DNA from: Litorivivens lipolytica
GTDB lineage: Bacteria > Pseudomonadota > Gammaproteobacteria > Pseudomonadales > Spongiibacteraceae
NCBI RefSeq assembly: GCF_014191715.1
Contig: NZ_JACHWY010000002.1
Span: forward strand, 248,001 to 312,000
Reading direction: 5' to 3'
DNA length: 64,000 nt
Shown piece by piece: positions 5,911-14,246 of the stretch (within the stretch, counting starts at the first letter, position 1; the number at the start of each line of letters is the position of its first letter). The notes beneath the pieces were generated by a model. It did no database searches. It was not told where the DNA came from and saw only the letters and a list, made by a program, of their open reading frames with translations. The position numbers and the translations under genes are program-made.

Positions 5911-8298
5911 TTAGAAGTTCTTGCGCGCCGTAATACCGTAGGTGCGAGGCTCACCGACAAAAGCACCAATGCGTCCGTTGCCGCCAGTACCTTGAATCGG
6001 TGGTGGATCCAGCTCTACCTGAGTGTATTCTTCGTCAGTCAGGTTGCGTCCCCACAGTTCTACTGACCAGTTCTTGGCAAGATCACCAACGCCTATGCGA
6101 CCGTTAACCAGAACAAAACTGTCTTGAGCGAAGTCCTGGTCTAGGGATGAATTCGAAAACGAGTCATCGCGGTAGCGGGCATCGATATGGAAAGACGCGC
6201 CAAGGGTTTCGCTGATCGACTGGTTCCACGTTACGCCAGCAGTTGCAGACCACAGGGCGCCCAGGCGCTCTCCGGCACGCTTGTTACCGTCGCTGGTCGG
6301 AGCGCGTTGATCAATGTTGGAATCATCCGGGTAGCGGTTGTCGGTATACACTGCGCCGGCATTAACGGTCAGCTCGTCGGTGGCCAGCCAGGTTGCTTCG
6401 AGTTCGGCACCATTGGATTCCACTTCGTCGACACTGACCGTCTCCAGCGTGACCCCGGTAAATTGGCCCAGCTGATAGTCTTCGAAAGTAGACTGAAAAA
6501 CGGTGCCGTTAAGAGACATGGTCTGGTTCAGCAGAAAGGTCTTAAAACCGAGCTCGTAGGTGGTGACGGTTTCGGGTTCAAAGCCGAGGTTGTCACCTGT
6601 GGGAGCGAGCGGGTTTACACTCAGACGAGTCTGGTTGAAACCGCCGGCTTTGAAACCTGTTGCCGCACTGGCAAAGAGCAGCGTACCGTTTTCCAGCGTG
6701 TAGGCCAGTTTCACGGTGCCGGTAAGCTCCGAGTCATCTTTGTCGGCGGTGTAAGTGCCGTCTGCCAGTAAGGGTTGGCTGAGGGCAGAAATACCGCAGA
6801 TGATAGTGCGAGCGGCCGCAGGTGCACTGGGGTTGGTTGCTACTCCCAGACAGGGGTTGCCATTTGCGGAGAAATTGCTGCGGGTGGTCAGTTCAATATC
6901 TTTCTCTTCGCGGGTGTAACGCAGACCAACGGTCAGCATCAGCTGGTCGCTAAGATCAAAGTCTTCTTGGGTGAAAATGGCCATGCTTTTGCTGACTTGC
7001 TCGCCTTCGTCGTTCACGCCATCGCCGGCAATGAAGTTGTTGTTCTGGGTGAGAAAGGCGTAGGTGGGTTGACCGAAGAAACCGATCGCGTAGTTGTTCA
7101 GGTCGGCACCGTAGCGGGCGGTATACTCGGTTGAAAGTGTTTCATCGGAGTATATTGCGCCCACCAGCCAGCGGCCATGCTCCCAATTCCCTTGGGCCCG
7201 AAACTCCTGACTGAACGTTTCAAACTGACGATTTTGCGGCGCGTCTTCGTCCCAGTAGAACAGGTCCGCTCCGCTGAAATCGATGGTGTCACCAATGATG
7301 TCCGTTTCCCACTCGCGGTAAGCTGTGATCGAAACCAGTTGGAAGGCGTCAAAGTCGTAATTGACTTCCGCTGACACGCCCCACTGTTCGGCTTCGTCCG
7401 CGATTTCGCGGCCGCTGGTTACGGCAATGTTGTGATCATAGGGATCGTCGTTGCTGTCCAGCGCACGATCGTTGCTGTTGTTGAGAGTCAGATTGTTGAC
7501 GTTTTGCGGGCCTGTTGCCTGTTGCGATGTGGGGGCGCCGCAGCACTTTTCTTCACGCTTGCTGTAATCCACGATAAAGCGCGTTGCCAGACGATCGCTG
7601 GGTTCGAAAGCGAGTTGACCGCGCAGCATGTAACGGTCGCGATCGTTGTAGGTTTCGTCGCTGTTGATATCTTCCAGATAACCATCGCGCTGGGTAATGA
7701 CGGTGTCGAGTCGTCCGGCGAGAACGCCTTCCTTGATAGGCCCACTGATGCCACCCTCGAAGCGTTTCAAGTCATAGTTGCCTGCGGTTAACCCTACATA
7801 GCCCTCAGGTTCTTCGAGGTTGGGTCCTTTGGTGATCACGTGTATCAGGCCGGCAGAGGTATTGCGACCAAACAGGGTGCCCTGCGGACCGCGCAAAACC
7901 TCGATACGCTCCACCTGTCCAAGTTCATCGATGGCTACTCCGGAACGGTTACGATAAACACCGTCGATAAAAACGCCCACTGACGATTCCAGGCCGGGGT
8001 CCGTTCCCAGAGTGCCGATACCCCGCATACTCAGGTTGCCGCTGGCGGATGACTCCGTACTGCCGTAATCAAGGCTGGGTGATACCGAAGTGACTTCGGA
8101 TACATCCCGAATTCCAGACTGTTCTAGCTGATCGGCGCCATAGGCTGAGACAGCAACCGGGATATCATTCACCGATTGAGCTCGTTTTGTGGCCGTGACG
8201 ATGACTTCCTCAAGCACTCTTTCAGCGCTAGCGGGTGTAGATAATAAGGCGCCGACCAGGCTGACGCTGGCCAGTCTGGTAAATTTTTGTGACGTCAT
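5911..8298 (-). CDS. TonB-dependent outer-membrane receptor
   Basis: 795 residues. A signal peptide (MTSQKFTRLASVSLVGALLS, cleaved after the following TPASA) is followed by a TonB-box/plug start EEVIVTATKR, plug motifs including GVFIDGVYRN and RIEVLRGPQGTLFGRNTSAG, and a C-terminal beta-barrel ending in Phe (YGITARKNF). ATG 8298 is chosen because AGGAG sits seven bases upstream; the longer reading to 8349 would bury the signal peptide. It belongs to the large marine proteobacterial branch that takes up hydrophobic or ester substrates, not classic siderophores (inference). The next gene upstream on the same strand is an amidohydrolase, possibly acting on the imported compound. Confidence 0.93.
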   Translation of the reverse strand: MTSQKFTRLASVSLVGALLSTPASAERVLEEVIVTATKRAQSVNDIPVAVSAYGADQLEQSGIRDVSEVTSVSPSLDYGSTESSASGNLSMRGIGTLGTDPGLESSVGVFIDGVYRNRSGVAIDELGQVERIEVLRGPQGTLFGRNTSAGLIHVITKGPNLEEPEGYVGLTAGNYDLKRFEGGISGPIKEGVLAGRLDTVITQRDGYLEDINSDETYNDRDRYMLRGQLAFEPSDRLATRFIVDYSKREEKCCGAPTSQQATGPQNVNNLTLNNSNDRALDSNDDPYDHNIAVTSGREIADEAEQWGVSAEVNYDFDAFQLVSITAYREWETDIIGDTIDFSGADLFYWDEDAPQNRQFETFSQEFRAQGNWEHGRWLVGAIYSDETLSTEYTARYGADLNNYAIGFFGQPTYAFLTQNNNFIAGDGVNDEGEQVSKSMAIFTQEDFDLSDQLMLTVGLRYTREEKDIELTTRSNFSANGNPCLGVATNPSAPAAARTIICGISALSQPLLADGTYTADKDDSELTGTVKLAYTLENGTLLFASAATGFKAGGFNQTRLSVNPLAPTGDNLGFEPETVTTYELGFKTFLLNQTMSLNGTVFQSTFEDYQLGQFTGVTLETVSVDEVESNGAELEATWLATDELTVNAGAVYTDNRYPDDSNIDQRAPTSDGNKRAGERLGALWSATAGVTWNQSISETLGASFHIDARYRDDSFSNSSLDQDFAQDSFVLVNGRIGVGDLAKNWSVELWGRNLTDEEYTQVELDPPPIQGTGGNGRIGAFVGEPRTYGITARKNF

Positions 8299-8401
8299 AT
8301 AAAGCTCCTGAATAGGTTTCGCGAGTCTGGGTCCGGTCAGACTGCGCAAAAGTTAGCACCTATTACATGTTGAGCTATAAGGGATTTCCGAAGGAGAGGG
8401 A

Positions 8402-8429
8402 AAGGTTTCTCCCTGCCGGGAGAAACCTT
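8402..8429. terminator. Perfect 12-bp hairpin after the amidohydrolase gene
   Basis: AAGGTTTCTCCC and GGGAGAAACCTT pair perfectly around a 4-base loop, just past the amidohydrolase stop. On the minus strand it is followed by a C/T-rich stretch rather than a clean T-run. It probably terminates the amidohydrolase transcript before the TonB receptor gene. Confidence 0.5.
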
Positions 8430-8435
8430 AGAGGT

Positions 8436-9632
8436 TTAGAGGGGCTTCAATTCATTCAGCTCGCGCACGTTGTCGCGCAAAATCCGCTTCTTCTTCGCGT
8501 CATCAAATTTCGACAGCTCGGGTACATAATCCAGCGGTGTGGGCATGCCTTCAATGTGAGGCCAGTCAGAACCGAAGATCACCCGGTCGGCGCCCATGAT
8601 CTCTTCCACCTCGTACACGTCGTCTTCCCAGAAGGGGTTAATCCATACGTGGCGCTTGAACAGCTCGACCGGGTCTTCCTTGTAGTAACCCATGGTGTCC
8701 ATTCGGTCGCGGGACTGCTTCAGTTTGCGCACCAGATCCGGCAGGAATTCGGCGCCGTTTTCGATGGAGGCAATGCGCAGGTTGGGGAAGCGCTCAAACA
8801 GTTTTTCGTAGCAGAGTGTCACCAGAAAATCGTAGGCCGCCCGTTCGATATTGAAGTGTTTGATGTTTGGCGCCCAGGAGCTGAAAGCGTTGGAACCGCC
8901 CGTGCTGAAGCCGTCATCCACGTAGCCGTGGGTGGTGTAGCCGGAATCCGAGGCGTGAACGACGACGGTAATGCCTGCTTCGTTAACGCGTGCCCAGAAA
9001 GGATCGAACTTGGGGTGTGAGGGCGACAGCGGGCCGTCTTTGGTCCACACCGCCGAGGGGCGCATGCAGACGGTGCGCGCGCCTTGCTTAAGCGCCCACT
9101 CCAGTTCTTCACAGGCGAAGTCCACATCGGCCAGGGAAATATAAGGCGAGGCAAAAATACGGTTCTGGTAATTACAGCCCCAGTCCTCGTCGAGCCAGCG
9201 GTTAAAGGCGCGGAACTGGGTGCGCACCGCCTCGATATCGTGCTTGAGCAGTTCTTCGTAGAGTACTCCGAGGGTTGGGAATAGCCACATGGCTTCCAGG
9301 CCCTGTTCGTCCAGTACCTTGATGCGGGCATCGCGGTTGATATAACAATCGGGCAGGGGCTCGGGATCACTCAGCAATTCTTCGGGCTTGAGTTTGTTGG
9401 GGTTGCCGCGCAGAAAATCGGAAATCGCACCGGGCTTGGCGATGGGGTCCCAGGTCGGGTTGGTCACGGCGCGCGATACCTTGCCGCCCACCACGTGGTA
9501 TTTGCGGCCTTCGATTTCGGCCCACTGCACACAACGCGGGCGCATGTGTTTGGGGACGTGACGGGTAAAGGCGTCGTGGGACTCGTAGTAGTGGTTGTCG
9601 CAGTCAAAGGGTTTGTAGCCGAGATCGGTCAT
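8436..9632 (-). CDS. Amidohydrolase family (amidohydro_2) metal-dependent hydrolase
   Basis: 398 residues. The N-terminal CDNHYYE segment corresponds to the DxHxxE metal site, mid-protein HASDSG and IASIENGAE match the barrel ligands, and VIFGSDWPHIEG near the C-terminus carries the final catalytic Asp of the TIM-barrel family related to ACMS decarboxylase. Many marine gammaproteobacteria carry several paralogues; typical reactions are non-oxidative decarboxylation or hydrolysis of aromatic or cyclic acids, and the substrate is unknown. The ATG at 9632 has GGGAG six bases upstream; the TTG at 9650 lacks a ribosome site. It lies beside a TonB receptor on the same strand and is divergent from an acyltransferase. 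Confidence 0.88.
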   Translation of the reverse strand: MTDLGYKPFDCDNHYYESHDAFTRHVPKHMRPRCVQWAEIEGRKYHVVGGKVSRAVTNPTWDPIAKPGAISDFLRGNPNKLKPEELLSDPEPLPDCYINRDARIKVLDEQGLEAMWLFPTLGVLYEELLKHDIEAVRTQFRAFNRWLDEDWGCNYQNRIFASPYISLADVDFACEELEWALKQGARTVCMRPSAVWTKDGPLSPSHPKFDPFWARVNEAGITVVVHASDSGYTTHGYVDDGFSTGGSNAFSSWAPNIKHFNIERAAYDFLVTLCYEKLFERFPNLRIASIENGAEFLPDLVRKLKQSRDRMDTMGYYKEDPVELFKRHVWINPFWEDDVYEVEEIMGADRVIFGSDWPHIEGMPTPLDYVPELSKFDDAKKKRILRDNVRELNELKPL

Positions 9633-9830
9633 GGTCTGCTCCCGAGGCAATGTGGTTCATGCTGAAAACTATACGCCTTACGGAAAACCCTCGCGATGTG
9701 CGCAGCGGTCACTTTTCAGTGGCAAAAACGTGCGCGGCGAGCGGCCCCTGATTCCTGTAGAATAGCCGGCCTATTTGACGGTGGGCACCTGCCGCGCCGC
9801 CTGTCACCAGACACTGACGATAAGAGACGT

Positions 9831-10994
9831 ATGGATAATTTTGCCGACATTCGGCCCTATCGCGACGATGAAGTTGCCCCCGTGCTGGGCAAGCTGCTGA
9901 ACGACAAGGAATTGCTCGATACCATGGCGGGCCTGCGGGCGCCGCGCTTGCAACGTTTTTTCCCCAAGCTGGTAAGACCGCTGGTGCGCTCTGTGCTCAA
10001 ACGCCAGTTAAAGGGCGTGGCTACGGTGCGTCAGTTTCAGCAGATCGTGAAGCTCTACATGGACGACATGATCGAGACCACCACCAGCCGCTTTACCGTC
10101 TCCGGGCTGGAGAATCTGTCGCTGGAGCGGCCCTGGCTGCTGATCAGCAACCACCGCGATATTGCACTCGACCCGGCATTCGTCAACTACGCCCTCTACC
10201 ATAATGGCGGCGACACCGTGCGCATTGCCATTGGCGACAATTTGTTGAGCAAGCCCTTTGCCGCCGACCTGATGCGCCTTAACAAGAGTTTTATTGTTAA
10301 GCGCTCGGCCAAGGGGCCGCGCCAGATGCTGGCAGCCTACAAGAACCTGTCGAATTATATTCGCCACTCCCTGACCGAAGAAAAAGCCACCATTTGGCTG
10401 GCTCAGCGCGAGGGGCGGGCAAAAGACGGTATCGATGAAACGGAACCGGCCATTATCAAAATGCTGTGCATGAGCCAGCAGAAAAGCGAAGAAACCTTTA
10501 CCGACTTCATCAAAACGCTGGGCATTGTGCCGGTGGCCATTTCATACGAATGGGACCCCTGCGACGCGGCCAAAGCGCGTGAGCTGACCCTGCGTGAACA
10601 GGATGGCGACTACCAGAAAGCTGAGTTTGAAGACCTGCAAAGCATCGCGCTGGGTATTCGCGGCCAGAAAGGCCGGGTGCACGTGCATTTTGGTGAGCCC
10701 CTGGATCAGGATTTCAGCACTCCTAACGAGGTGGCTGAGGCCATCGACTGCCAGATTGTGCAGGAATACCGCCTGCAGCCGAGTAACATCTGGGCCTATG
10801 AGCAGCAGACCGGACGCAATGACTGGCAGCAGTTGCCCAAGGAAGTGCTGACCGAGTTGGGGCCGATGAATGATGACTCCAAATCGGCCTTCGAGGCGCG
10901 TCTGGCAGCGATCCCGGAAGGTCATCGCGCCAAGGCACTGGCGATTTACGCCAACCCGGTGATCGCCAAACTGGCGCAGCGGGAGACGGCCTGA
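9831..10994 (+). CDS. PlsC-like 1-acylglycerol-3-phosphate acyltransferase family protein
   Basis: 387 residues, longer than a minimal PlsC (~240). The catalytic motif is in ISNHRDIALDPAF (about residues 102-114) and the EGTR-like block reads LAQREGRAKDG. The His-Asp spacing is HX5D instead of the usual HX4D, a variant that seems shared by this subfamily. No clear membrane helix is visible; the protein may associate with the inner membrane. It probably transfers an acyl chain to a lysophospholipid or related acceptor. ATG 9831 was chosen over longer in-frame readings because it begins the conserved sequence and follows AAGAGA. The helicase gene starts two bases after its stop. Confidence 0.82.
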   Translation: MDNFADIRPYRDDEVAPVLGKLLNDKELLDTMAGLRAPRLQRFFPKLVRPLVRSVLKRQLKGVATVRQFQQIVKLYMDDMIETTTSRFTVSGLENLSLERPWLLISNHRDIALDPAFVNYALYHNGGDTVRIAIGDNLLSKPFAADLMRLNKSFIVKRSAKGPRQMLAAYKNLSNYIRHSLTEEKATIWLAQREGRAKDGIDETEPAIIKMLCMSQQKSEETFTDFIKTLGIVPVAISYEWDPCDAAKARELTLREQDGDYQKAEFEDLQSIALGIRGQKGRVHVHFGEPLDQDFSTPNEVAEAIDCQIVQEYRLQPSNIWAYEQQTGRNDWQQLPKEVLTELGPMNDDSKSAFEARLAAIPEGHRAKALAIYANPVIAKLAQRETA

Positions 10995-10996
10995 GG

Positions 10997-13123
10997 GTGG
11001 TAGACGACAGCCTCAAACAGGAAATTCAGGCGGCCTATACCGGTTTTCTGAATTCCAAAGGCCTCAAGGCGCGCTACGGTCAGCGTTTGATGATCGCGCA
11101 TATTGCGCGAACACTGTCCGCGATTCCGACCGATGACGCCGGCCAGCGCAAGGGGGGCAAGCCCCTGGCGGTGGTGGAGGCAGGCACCGGTACTGGCAAA
11201 ACACTCGCCTACCTGATCGCGGCCCTGCCTATCGCCCGCGCCCGCCGCAAAACCTTAGTGGTATCGACCGCGACCGTGGCCCTGCAGGAGCAGATTCTGC
11301 TGCGGGATATTCCCGACATTATGGAACACTCCGGCCTCGAGTTTGATTACGCTCTGGCCAAGGGGCGCCAGCGCTACCTCTGTCACGCCCGGCTTGATCA
11401 GCAACTGTCCGGTGGCGGCGCTCAGAACCAACTGCTCTACCCGGATGAAGTGGCGGCCCAGCCCGCCGTGCAGGAAGTCAAACTATTCCAGAGTATGGCG
11501 GATGCCCTGGCGCGGAACAGCTGGGATGGTGACCGGGATCAGTGGCCGGACGCCGTCGACGACGAGGCCTGGCAGCGGGTCACCACGGAACCGGCTCAAT
11601 GCACCGGGCGGCGCTGCAGCTTTATCCGTGAGTGCGCTTTCTTCCGCGCGCGAGAAAACCTGCTGGACGTGGATGTGATTGTCGCCAACCACGATTTGGT
11701 ACTGGCTGATCTGGCACTGGGCGGCGGCGCTATCCTGCCGCCGCCGGAAGATGTGATTTATGTGTTTGATGAAGCCCATCACTTGCCAGACAAAGTGATT
11801 AATCACTTCAGCTTCCAGCTGCGCTTCTTTTCCACCGAGCGCTGGCTGGACCAGACCCTGCGCGCGGTGCGCGGCATGGCTGAGCAGTTGCCCCAAGGCG
11901 AGCAGCGAGCGCTGATCGATGGCTTGGCAGGGCAAATGTCAGCCCTGCTGGAACTGCAACGCGAAGCGGCGCCGCTGATCTCCTCCATCGTAAATGAGGG
12001 GCTTGAGGCCAGAGGCGGTGGTGACGTGCTGCGCTTTGAGCACGGCCTGATTCCGGATTTACTGCGACGCCAAGCTACGGAGTTGATGCAAGGCTACAGT
12101 GGCGTGCTGGCGGAAGTGGATGATGTGCAGGAAGCCCTCGAAGACGCTCTGGACAAGCGCAGCAAAAACATCGACCGCGAGGTGCTGGAACAGTGGCTTG
12201 CGGCTGTAGCGACCATACAGCGCCGAATAGAGAGTCAGATGGGGCTGTGGCGCAATTATCAGAACGCGAGTGAGGAGGAAAACCCACCGCTGGCGCGCTG
12301 GGTGAAGATGGTTGAGGGCATGAGTGCTGCCGGCGATATGGATCTGTGTTGTAGTCCCATTCTGGCCGCCAATACCCTGATCAGCACCCTTTGGAAGCGT
12401 TGCTACGGCGCGGTATTAACCTCTGCGACCCTGACCGCGCTGGGCGAGTTTGAACGCCTGTCCATGCGCGCCGGTTTGGCGGATATCAGTGAGTGCGCGG
12501 TGGTGCCCAGCCCCTTTATCCACCAGGAAAAAGCCGAACTGCGGGTGCCTGCGATGCCCTGCGACGCGGGTGATGCCTTGGCGCATACCGAAGCCCTGAT
12601 CGCGATGATGCCCGAGCTGCTCAAGCAGGAGCGCGGAACGCTGGCCCTGTTTGCCTCCTGGCGGCAGATGCTGGCGGTCTACGAGGGGCTGCCAGCAGCG
12701 CTTCAGGAACAGGTGATCAAGCAGGGCGATTACTCCAAGCACGAGATGATCAAGCAGCATTGTGAACGGGTGGATCAGGGCGGCTACAGCACCTTGTTCG
12801 GGCTGGCCAGTTTTGCTGAGGGGGTCGATCTGCCGGGAGATTACTGCCGGCACGTGATCATCGCCAAGCTGCCTTTTGCGCCACCGGATGATCCAGTAGA
12901 ACAGGCATTGGCGGAGTGGATCGAAAAGAACAAAGGCAATGCCTTTATGGAGATTTCAGTGCCAGACGCGGCGCTGAAGCTAGTGCAGGCCAGCGGCCGC
13001 TTGCTGCGCAAGGAAAGCGACAGTGGTCATATTACCCTGCTGGATCGGCGCGTTCTCACTCGCCGCTACGGCCAGAAGATGCTGGATTCCCTGCCGCCCT
13101 TCCGGCGAGTGTTCGAGTCTTGA
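10997..13123 (+). CDS. dinG: ATP-dependent DNA helicase, DinG/YoaA (XPD-like) type
   Basis: 708 residues, superfamily 2 iron-sulfur helicase. Walker A is EAGTGTGKT (about residues 56-64), the DEAH box is VFDEAHHL, motif VI is QASGRLLRKESD. Cysteines expected to hold the 4Fe-4S cluster lie between Walker A and DEAH: one in RYLCHARL and three in CTGRRCSFIREC. Such helicases unwind 5'-3' and resolve R-loops or forks after damage. The length is closer to DinG than YoaA, but assignment between the two is not certain. The start is GTG 10997, two bases after the acyltransferase stop. Confidence 0.9.
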   Translation: MVDDSLKQEIQAAYTGFLNSKGLKARYGQRLMIAHIARTLSAIPTDDAGQRKGGKPLAVVEAGTGTGKTLAYLIAALPIARARRKTLVVSTATVALQEQILLRDIPDIMEHSGLEFDYALAKGRQRYLCHARLDQQLSGGGAQNQLLYPDEVAAQPAVQEVKLFQSMADALARNSWDGDRDQWPDAVDDEAWQRVTTEPAQCTGRRCSFIRECAFFRARENLLDVDVIVANHDLVLADLALGGGAILPPPEDVIYVFDEAHHLPDKVINHFSFQLRFFSTERWLDQTLRAVRGMAEQLPQGEQRALIDGLAGQMSALLELQREAAPLISSIVNEGLEARGGGDVLRFEHGLIPDLLRRQATELMQGYSGVLAEVDDVQEALEDALDKRSKNIDREVLEQWLAAVATIQRRIESQMGLWRNYQNASEEENPPLARWVKMVEGMSAAGDMDLCCSPILAANTLISTLWKRCYGAVLTSATLTALGEFERLSMRAGLADISECAVVPSPFIHQEKAELRVPAMPCDAGDALAHTEALIAMMPELLKQERGTLALFASWRQMLAVYEGLPAALQEQVIKQGDYSKHEMIKQHCERVDQGGYSTLFGLASFAEGVDLPGDYCRHVIIAKLPFAPPDDPVEQALAEWIEKNKGNAFMEISVPDAALKLVQASGRLLRKESDSGHITLLDRRVLTRRYGQKMLDSLPPFRRVFES

Positions 13124-13140
13124 GTTAGCTGTAATAGGCC

Positions 13141-13458
13141 ATGAACGACTATCAGGAAATCGCCTCGCTGCTGATCGACCTTGAGGCCATTTTGCGCAAC
13201 CGCGGACTGTGGGCCAGTGAGCCGCCGTCGGACGAAGCACTCGCCAGTGTTGAACCCTTTTGCGTTGATACGCTGGAGCTTCAGGAATGGCTACAGTTTA
13301 TCTTTATACCGCGCATCTATTGGCTGATCGATGCGGAGGCTGCGATGCCCGCCAAGTGTGAGATCAAACCGGTGGTGGAAGAGGCTCTGGATAATCCGGG
13401 TGAGGCGTTATTGCGGGTTATCGGTCAGCTCGATGACGCGATAACCCGTGCGCCGTAG
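13141..13458 (+). CDS. yqcC: YqcC family protein
   Basis: 105 residues of the DUF446/YqcC family, a small all-helical cytoplasmic protein. Recognisable features are the early LIDLEAILRNRGLW, PFCVDTLELQEWLQFIFIPR in the middle and a helical C-terminus. Function unknown; in enterobacteria it neighbours truC and syd. Here it follows the helicase by 17 bases in the same direction. Confidence 0.88.
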   Translation: MNDYQEIASLLIDLEAILRNRGLWASEPPSDEALASVEPFCVDTLELQEWLQFIFIPRIYWLIDAEAAMPAKCEIKPVVEEALDNPGEALLRVIGQLDDAITRAP

Positions 13459-13473
13459 GCGAGTTGTGAGGGT

Positions 13474-14091
13474 TTAGCTTTCGGTCTTCAGTGCCATCGA
13501 CATGCGCACCAGCTGGGCCAGAGATTTCGCGCCCATTTTCTCCATAACGCGGGCCCGGTGAATTTCAACCGTGCGCTGGCTGATATCCAGATCAATGGCA
13601 ATTACTTTGTTGGCTTTGCCATCCACCATCATGTCCATGACTTCGCGTTCGCGCGGGGTCAGTTCTTCATGGCGTTCTTTAATTACCTTAACTTCCTTCA
13701 GCTCGTGACGGTGCTCTGCATCTTGGGCTATCGCTTTTTGAATTTTGTCGAGTAGATCCTGTTCGCGATAAGGCTTCTGGACAAAATCGACAGCGCCCTG
13801 CTGCATGGCTTCTACCGCCATCGGAACATCGCCGTGGCCGGTGACAAAAATGATCGGGAGGATGGACATCATGGCATTGAGTTTGCGCTGCAACTCCATG
13901 CCATTCATGCCGGGCATGCGGATGTCCAGCACTATACAGCCGGGGCGTTCCGGGTCGTAGGCTTCAAGAAAGGTGTCGGCACGTTCAAACGCTTCAACTT
14001 TGTGGCCGAGCGACTCCAGCATCAGCTTTAGGGAGTCACGCACTGCCTCATCATCTTCTACAATGAAGACAGTTGCTTCTTCTGCATCCAT
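13474..14091 (-). CDS. FixJ-family response regulator
   Basis: 205 residues: receiver domain (about 6-120) with acidic pocket EDD, phospho-acceptor Asp56 in VLDIRMPGMNG, the switch Thr in VTGHGDVPMA and Lys in FVQKPY, then a linker and a LuxR-type HTH (TPREREVMDMMVDGKANKVI, about 143-205). This is the FixJ/TtrR/StyR domain layout. Ribosome site AAGGGG before ATG 14091. It is divergently transcribed from two hybrid sensor kinases, the second of which has a FixL/NtrB-type transmitter; a single phosphorelay is the natural reading. Target genes are not visible. Confidence 0.93.
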   Translation of the reverse strand: MDAEEATVFIVEDDEAVRDSLKLMLESLGHKVEAFERADTFLEAYDPERPGCIVLDIRMPGMNGMELQRKLNAMMSILPIIFVTGHGDVPMAVEAMQQGAVDFVQKPYREQDLLDKIQKAIAQDAEHRHELKEVKVIKERHEELTPREREVMDMMVDGKANKVIAIDLDISQRTVEIHRARVMEKMGAKSLAQLVRMSMALKTES

Positions 14092-14246
14092 GGAGCACCC
14101 CTTTGTTCGAGCTATTCATAGTCATTGTAGCTTCTAAAAATAGCAGGTAAAGCAAACATTTGCGTGATTTTTTTCATCGCTGGCGTCTAAATAGGTCCGG
14201 CGGTAGCATAGTTCCACGCCAGCCAGCCTTAACGCACGGGAGCACG

